Assembly: GCA_028564675.1 (NCBI GenBank)
Contig: JAOVVO010000037.1
Location: forward strand, 62,001 to 126,000
DNA length: 64,000 bases
Source: Onchocerca lupi
Lineage: Eukaryota > Nematoda > Chromadorea > Rhabditida > Onchocercidae
Direction of reading: 5' to 3'
The first letter of the stretch is position 1, and each line of letters begins with the position of its first letter. Position numbers and translations under genes: made by a program. Under the pieces are notes generated by a model. It saw nothing but the letters and a program-made list of their open reading frames with translations, searched no databases and was not told where the DNA came from. Below are positions 62,954 to 64,000 of this stretch, piece by piece.

Positions 62954-63682
62954 ATATAAAGCAGTTATTGACAAAGATTAAATCGAAATTTCTGGAATTG
63001 TTAATATGGGCAATTGTTGAGAAACTTCAAAGCTACTTAAGCCGATGGAATTCAAGTTACATTTTTATTCCACCTAAAAAACTCCTTCCAGGAAACGGTT
63101 ATGTTGATTCAGTAAGATGGTCTTATGTTATTTATTCCCAATTAACAAGAAGTAACAAATTTTGAATTTGTGTTTTGATGTAAAGAAGTTAGCATCTTTG
63201 TTGGGTCAAGTTGAGTATTTCGTTGCCATTTCGATCTGATAAGGAAACCTGCTTTATCTAATTCTCTTTATTTGTGCAACAACGTCTTCCAATCATAAAA
63301 GATGAATAATGATTAGTGCTTTGAATAATAAAGCTAGAATTTTAAGTTGAATTAATTGATGACTCAAATAAACTATCACAGAACGCTCCGGACAATTATC
63401 ATTTAATTTGATCTTACACATAAATGTTGCATCTTTTGATAATATTATGCATGACGTAATAATCATTGAGTTTCCCAATTCAGTTATCATATCACACATA
63501 TTCAACATAAGTTCAGGTTGAATTTATTAACCTAAGCTCAATGATAAGTTTTCAGTTATTTTTATTATCTTAATTTTATTTACAGTTTTCCATAGGACTA
63601 TTATTTTCTTCTGTTGGCAATACCCTTAAAATTGCTGAGAGATTATATTAATGAAAATGCTGCAAATAATTTCTTGAATAGG
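62954..63682 (+). CDS. Two exon-like segments of an unidentified gene at the window edge
   Basis: Segment 1 (about 62954-63111) is open with LLTKIKSKFLELLIWAIVEK and FIPPKKLLPGNGYVDS and ends at a consensus GTAAGA donor in phase 0. Segment 2 (63596-63682) follows TTTTCCATAG, encodes DYYFLLLAIPLKLLRDYINE, and ends at GTAAGT in phase 0, so the two can join. A competing acceptor (TTTACAG at 63585) would give a short stop-terminated reading instead. No family recognised and no start exon found. It could belong to a gene continuing past 64000. Confidence 0.3.
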
Positions 63683-64000
63683 GTAAGTTAATCTCAGATT
63701 AAGATTTTAATAAAGTTTATCAAATTTGCGCGCCTTAATATCACTTGAACTAAATATTCCTCTTTAATTTAAAGAGTAATAGTCTTCATAATATCAGTGA
63801 TTAACATTGAGATTCTTTATTTAATTACTTCGTTCCTTCATTTGTACCTCGAGAAATGCATTCGATTTATTCTAGAAAAATTTTAGAACTTTCTTTTGAT
63901 TGGAAATTTGAAGTTTTCTTTCAATACTGTGGGCTTGTAAAAATTAATTTAGATATTTAAGATTCTCTGCTTCGTGTTGAGTTTGAAATGTTTAAACCTT
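63683..64000. other. Window end, no feature seen
   Basis: AT-rich sequence following a GTAAGT donor. It would be intron if the upstream exon-like segments are real. Confidence 0.5.

Noticed and set aside
1..64000. tRNA, rRNA or CRISPR arrays
   Set aside because: No cloverleaf-like A/B box pair, rRNA core sequence or regularly spaced repeat array was seen by eye on either strand.

Overview
The window reads as nuclear DNA from a nematode, most likely a filarial or other spirurid parasite. The DNA is strongly AT-rich. Coding exons are short (about 25-310 nt, mostly 80-200), separated by introns of roughly 100-3,000 nt, and most acceptors end in TTTCAG or a close variant. Several genes have such an acceptor 2-14 nt before the first ATG, as expected for spliced-leader trans-splicing. 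Gene content is animal: an M1 peptidase-like ectoprotein, a sigma-type GST and a Lustrin-type secreted protein. The organism call is inference; no search was run. Gene models were built by hand by matching splice sites and reading-frame phase across every junction.

Layout. 1-5087: no firm gene, with a few coding-like fragments including a secretory leader interrupted by a stop. 5101-16239 (+): a 24-exon type II membrane protein of the M1 aminopeptidase family whose catalytic motifs are destroyed. 17589-20961 (+): ERGIC2/Erv41-type cargo receptor. 22381-22830: probable relic of a SET-domain methyltransferase. 24021-25946 (+): mitochondrial glutamate carrier (SLC25A18/A22 type). 27632-29136 (-): glutathione S-transferase. 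34265-36995 (-): TMPPE-type membrane metallophosphoesterase, head to head with 37495-40838 (+), an AMSH/STAMBP JAMM deubiquitinase. 43623-44230 (-): a previously unmarked three-exon candidate gene of unknown function. 44545-55885 and probably beyond (+): a LIM-domain, highly charged helical protein with a short and a long form and a possible internal promoter. 60840-61550 (-): a secreted cysteine-rich Lustrin-type protein. 62954-63682 (+): two exon-like segments of an unidentified gene.

The genes are unrelated housekeeping or accessory genes rather than a pathway or operon. The shared themes are membrane traffic (ERGIC2 in ER-Golgi shuttling, AMSH at endosomes), mitochondrial metabolism and detoxification (glutamate carrier, GST), and cell surface or cytoskeleton (M1 homologue, LIM protein). 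The most notable items are the dead M1 peptidase homologue (HGLVH in place of HExxH, GSTEN in place of GAMEN), the LIM gene with two alternative ends and an ATG micro-exon, a perfect 41-bp inverted repeat at 42792-42883, and the small hand-built gene at 43623-44230.
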